64,000 bases of DNA. Origin: Otis tarda (Eukaryota > Chordata > Aves > Otidiformes > Otididae). Numbering within the stretch: the first letter of the stretch is position 1; each line of letters starts with the position of its first letter. The DNA lies in the NCBI GenBank assembly GCA_026413225.1, contig CM048552.1:204985553-205049552 (forward strand). The letters are read 5' to 3'. The notes beneath the pieces are model-generated. The model was not told where the DNA came from. It did no database searches and saw only the letters and a program-made list of their open reading frames with translations. Of the stretch, positions 59,526 to 64,000 are shown one piece after another. The translations under genes and the position numbers were made by a program.

Positions 59526-62500
59526 TCCATCATCACCGAACAAACGGCTACACAGCTAGGATCCACGCCGGGCAGACAGGCTTTGAATTTTCTAATGAAG
59601 ACTATACATTCCCTGCAAGCATATCAACAGGACTTTCTATTCACCTCCTCCCCACCACCTGCAATCTTTTTTTAATGTTTAGCCATTTCTCTGTACTCCA
59701 GTGAGATTAATAAAATCCAGTGTTTCTGTGTGGCATTACCTTTAATTCAGGTATTTAGGACAAGATGGATCACAGCCATTGCAATACGGAGTACTTTTAC
59801 TCCTGGGCCGAAAATCAGTTCCTAGAGTGCCTTCATGTATTTCTGAAGTCTTTCTTATTCTGAAATGGTAAGACTCCCACATAAACTTTTGCTGCCTCTT
59901 CTTAAATCTTGCTGCTACTCCTATTTTTTTGAGTTAGTATTTCTGACCATATCCCTACCTCCTCAGATCAAACACAGCAAGGAGGGAGAGCGCACCTATG
60001 CAGGTTTTTCCTAGCTGTTGGCAGACCTAGCAATTAAGTGCCTGGCTCTCACAGGTATTTTAGGGCAGCAGTAAGGCAATCAGGCTCCTTATATTCCTGA
60101 GACAATGTCTGGATCTGAAAGTCAAAGCTTGCACCTAAACAGCTCCCTCGTCTGGCAATAGCAGGCTATTTATTCCCTCTCCACCCAAGGTATTTGTGGC
60201 TTTCCAGGCTCATCTTCCGCCCAGCAACAGTTTAGTTTGTTCCTCCCTCTCTGCAGCAACAGCCTCATGCAAGCATCTTGCCCTGAGATCAGCAGCAGGA
60301 ACTTACAGTACGATTTACAAGGAGGAAAAAGAAAAAAGCTTCTTCAAAGATGTCTGACACTGGGCCCCCACACTGACAGCATCACACGGGATGTAACTTT
60401 TAAGCCGTTTAAGCAAGATGTGTTTTTGTTTTACGAAGACAGCACCCGGCCTATGATTAATATTTTGCATGAGAGACATGGCAGTTTCCCCGCTGTTATG
60501 CCAGACAATATGGTTTGATTGCTTCTGCCTCCTGTCAAGTCTCCAACTGGAAACATGTAATATGAAATGAAGTGCAGCAGAACAGATAAGGATGCGCTGA
60601 GGTAGTTAAAACAATACTGGGGTAATTAAGGATCGGTATCTGTCCTGGAAACAAAATAAGCCCGCTGTTTGGATGGGCTGACTAACACGGCAGGACTGAA
60701 AGGCTACCGATGACACATACTCTGCACAAAGTGCAAGGAGAAAAATCATCTTAAAAAGGAAAGTTGACACTAAATGGTGCACACTGGGAATATTTCATTT
60801 ATTTAAAGGTTTTCAAAGAAAGATTCTCCTCCAAGCAGAAACAAGAATAGAAAATGGTTCTTGCAGCAGCTATAGCAGCAAGTTATATAGCGAGAGGCCA
60901 CTCTGATCTTTTTGCTAACACGTACTGCATCGTTATTATGCACTCAGACCTGTGGCAAATGTAGCAATAATGAAAGATACTGAATGCCAGGGGCAGAAAA
61001 AACTAGCAGCAACTGACTACATAAAACATGAGGAATTCGTCCCATGCATGCCATTTTAAAAAAAAAAAACAAACCCAAGAGCTCCTTCTTTCCCGGCACC
61101 GAAAAATGATGAAGTACTGCCTAGAAGAGCAGTGCTGAACCATGAATTGCTCTTATTAATGCTATATCATGCAACTTCAAAAAAACAACCTGCTTTGCTC
61201 CAGAAGGCACCAGAATCCAAGCAACAGAGTGAAGCTTACTGCTAGATATCTGATCCATAAACCCTGTTCTTTCGCATCTCTTTTAGAGACTATATTAGCC
61301 CTTGGCACCCTGTAACCTTACGAGGATCGGTCCCCTCCTGTGTCGAGCTGCACTGTTTTGACTCTCAAAGAGAGTCATTAATTCCTAAGTCTTCAATTCT
61401 GTACTTACAAAGTAATCCCTCTTCTTTGGAGAAGAAATACAGCCTGTGCACAACTCTTAAATTACTCCCATAGCTGTGCAGTGTATGTGGGAAAAGGGGA
61501 AAGGGTGGAAGCACAGATTCCCATTGGCTTCAAATGGGATGCAAGACCAATAAAGGAAACAAACTCTCCTTCAGACAGATCAAGGAAAAATGAATGAAAC
61601 AATTCCCTCCAAAAGATATATTGCCTCTCTATTTTTTTCCCTCCTGCTAATCATGCCTTGTCTTACACGCAGTCATCATGTCTTTTTTTGATGAGGGAGA
61701 TATTCATGCAGTGTAGCCTTGCTCAAACGGAGAATATTCTTACTTTATTTCCCAAAGTGAATGTATCAATCGAACCAACTCATCAACTGGAAATTGCTGT
61801 GCGGGAGCCAACCCCAGCTTTCTGTGTTGTCAACTGAACGATGCGCGTTGCTGACAAGCTTGACAGAACAGGCCGTTTCACAGTTGTGAGCTGCAGTGAT
61901 TGAGCCAATGTAGATTTCCAGCGGTCTGCTTTCCTAAAGAGCTTCGCGTTCCCCCCGTGACACAGCAAGCGTTAGGGATGCTCTACCCTCATTCCTTCTG
62001 CATGAAAAAAAATACTGAACAATGATTAACAACAGAGGAAAGCATATTAATATCAGTCTTGTGACTAGTGTACTGCTAGGAGGCTGCTTAGATTTGGGTC
62101 AGGGCTAAGCTCTGCTGGGTCTGCTGGATGTTCCTGAGAAGTGTTTTACCCAACAGCTCGCTGATAAGATCTGAGTTTGAATGCAGCCCAGGACACAAGT
62201 GCCCCAGTTACTTCTTTTCCTTAAAGGTTTGATCTTGTTTTCCCATGAAACTGCCATAATGTCCAGGCTATGGAGCACCCCGAATGTCTCTCCTGGCCAC
62301 CTCTGCTGAACATGTTCCACTCTGCATAGACTAATTAATATTCACAGGGACTGGAGAGAGTATGGCTTGTAACTTGGTGATGAAGGTAGGCATCTGGAGA
62401 GGGGATGGGATTTCTTGTCTGTTCTCCAGGGAGTATATGAGTTTCCGTTTACCAAGTATGTGATTGAAAATTTGAGATGAATGCTAGGCGGGCAATGCAC

Positions 62501-62666
62501 AATGACACAGACTTCAATTTGGTCGTAACACTACTCAGGGATGAACCGCTGTGGTAAAGGAGCATCCTTACCACTCGCTTCTCCGATGTGGATCACAGTT
62601 GGACTCTGGTGCCTTCTGAAGTGACTTCAAACTGTGATCAGTGCAACGCTCCAGGGGAATCCGCAT

Positions 62667-62768
62667 CTAGTTGGGGATGTCCCTGCTCCTTGCAGGGGGA
62701 TTGGACTAGATGACCTTTGAAGGTCCCTTCCAACCCTAACCATTCTATGATTCTATGATTCTATGATT
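62667..62768 (+). mobile_element. CR1 LINE 3' end (short)
   Basis: CTAGTTGGGGATGTCCCTGC through GGTCCCTTCCAACCCTAACC, then three copies of ATTCTATG. A very 5'-truncated insertion of about 100 bp in intergenic DNA, well preserved. Confidence 0.9.
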
Positions 62769-64000
62769 TCTGTAGTATCAGATGCCACCACACAGGCGTA
62801 GTGCAATGGAGTAACTTCCTCTAGCTAAAGGAGAAGAATCAGGCAACTATGTGCTTTTTGGATGTATAGAGCATTGTTCAACCACTTAAGTCCGCTCCCT
62901 TTACATTGTTGGGCAACAAAGTCAGGATATGGCAAGGTTCACTAGGTCTCTAAGATGAAGAGAAACCTATTTCCAGTTGTAGGGATTTTTTTTCATGGTG
63001 ACACATAACACTTAGCAAAAAAGATTGGTCCAATCTTCAGAAATTAGTAGAAGATTTGGATTGAATTCAGAGGGTGACAGAAATCAGTCACCCCAAAACA
63101 TCCGTCTTTACCTTTGAGAATCAGTGATAAAATAGACCAGTCACACTTTAATCTAAATAATTTTCTTTGGAAAGTGCCATTTCTACACAAGTGGAGGTTT
63201 TATGTGAAACTGTCAATTTCAAATTAAGAAATAGTGAAAATCTTCCTCTTTCAGTATTCTCCAAATGAGAAGCGTTTAACTTCAGAACTTGTCACCATTT
63301 AGTGATGAACCTCATATAAAAGAAGTTTATATTGAAACAAAATATTTGGAACGGATTAAGGTAAAACATGGGAACCCATATAAAATTAATTTCTTTTTAT
63401 TTAACAATTTAACAGAGACAATTCCTATCCCACTCATCTCCCTGCCCCTCAAAAAAAATGGAGAAGCAGCTTCTGTCCACTTGAAACAAGGAAAACTTCT
63501 GTCTCATTTGGAGTAAGAAGAGCTTATTTCAAGATTTTCACAGACGGAGAAAAATATGTCCTAGGCAGCTCTACCAAATAGACCAAATAGTGTCTGAGAG
63601 CTGTAAATACAGTTTGCAGATCTTGCATCTGTTTTTTGTTTACAGTAATAGTAAGATATCTGTATAGGTAAGTTAGGTTTTCCATGACAACAGTGTGTAC
63701 TTCTACATTTTTAGCTAGTGGTCGTTCTTGAAAACACAAGAATAAGAGAATACAGAAAAAGAACCTTACAGAAAAGACAGCAAGAGTCTAAAGAGACAGA
63801 ATTAGGTAATGCATAGAGCAGCTGAGCTTGTTCAAGTAGGTAATTGTATTAGGATTGACTCAGTGTAACCATCTCCCTCTCATAAACGAATGCTTTGCAT
63901 GACTGGTTTTCTGTGAGTATAAATGCAAGGGATTTTTTTCTTGTTATTGAATTTTATAGAAAAAAAACCACAACTACATAGATGGAGGTGAAGAGAGCTA
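62769..64000. other. Intergenic DNA to window end, no feature seen
   Basis: AT-rich sequence without recognised genes or repeats. Confidence 0.55.

Larger units (their letters stand above)
52390..62590. other. Intergenic DNA outside the candidate elements, no gene recognised
   Basis: Apart from the blocks listed separately, this region shows only simple features such as an A20 run at about 55447-55466 and a T-rich tract near 56877-56900. No coding exon pair with matching splice sites was found on either strand. Confidence 0.55.

Noticed and set aside
45301..64000. Expected neighbour SMCO4
   Set aside because: Looked for its short basic start and membrane segment on both strands and saw neither; the gene is probably further right.

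Overview
The window is nuclear DNA from a bird. Several CR1 LINE copies have avian-type tails, either the repeated ATTCTATG 3' end or its reverse complement. There are also two solo LTRs of one avian-type retrovirus family, large AT-rich introns and one GC-rich promoter island. The exact species cannot be read from the sequence.

The left 45 kb is one gene on the minus strand: CEP295, the centriole scaffold protein (KIAA1731; functional counterpart of fly Ana1). I rebuilt 29 coding exons from ATG at 42750 to TGA at 54. Splice sites, reading phase and family motifs were checked at every junction. They sum to 5,724 nt, an open frame of 1,907 codons plus stop, so the coding region lies wholly inside the window. 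The N-terminal block is charged and coiled-coil (exons at 42.7-31.7 kb), the middle is Ser/Glu-rich with coiled-coil patches (29.9-20.2 kb), a long low-complexity region follows (13.7-2.7 kb), and the C-terminal ALMS motif lies at 1946-54. A non-coding first exon is inferred in the CpG island at about 45.0 kb. The 3'UTR leaves the window at base 1.

The introns hold three CR1 fragments on the plus or minus strand between 8.4 and 13.5 kb, another at 14.7-15.5 kb, two oppositely oriented solo LTRs (25.4 and 43.0 kb) each with a perfect 5-bp target duplication, and a complex degenerate repeat at 30.3-31.6 kb.

The right 18.7 kb (45.3-64 kb) has no recognisable protein-coding gene. It contains a short CR1 tail at 62.7 kb, a TATA-like element facing right out of the CEP295 CpG island, and AT-rich stretches with homeodomain- or POU-like motifs, inverted repeats and palindromes that could be conserved regulatory elements. 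In mammals the gene upstream of CEP295 is SMCO4 and the downstream convergent gene is TAF1D; neither is visible here. I saw no new system. The most useful results are the full CEP295 gene model, its shortened repeat exon, the arrangement of repeats around its exons, and the intergenic candidate elements.
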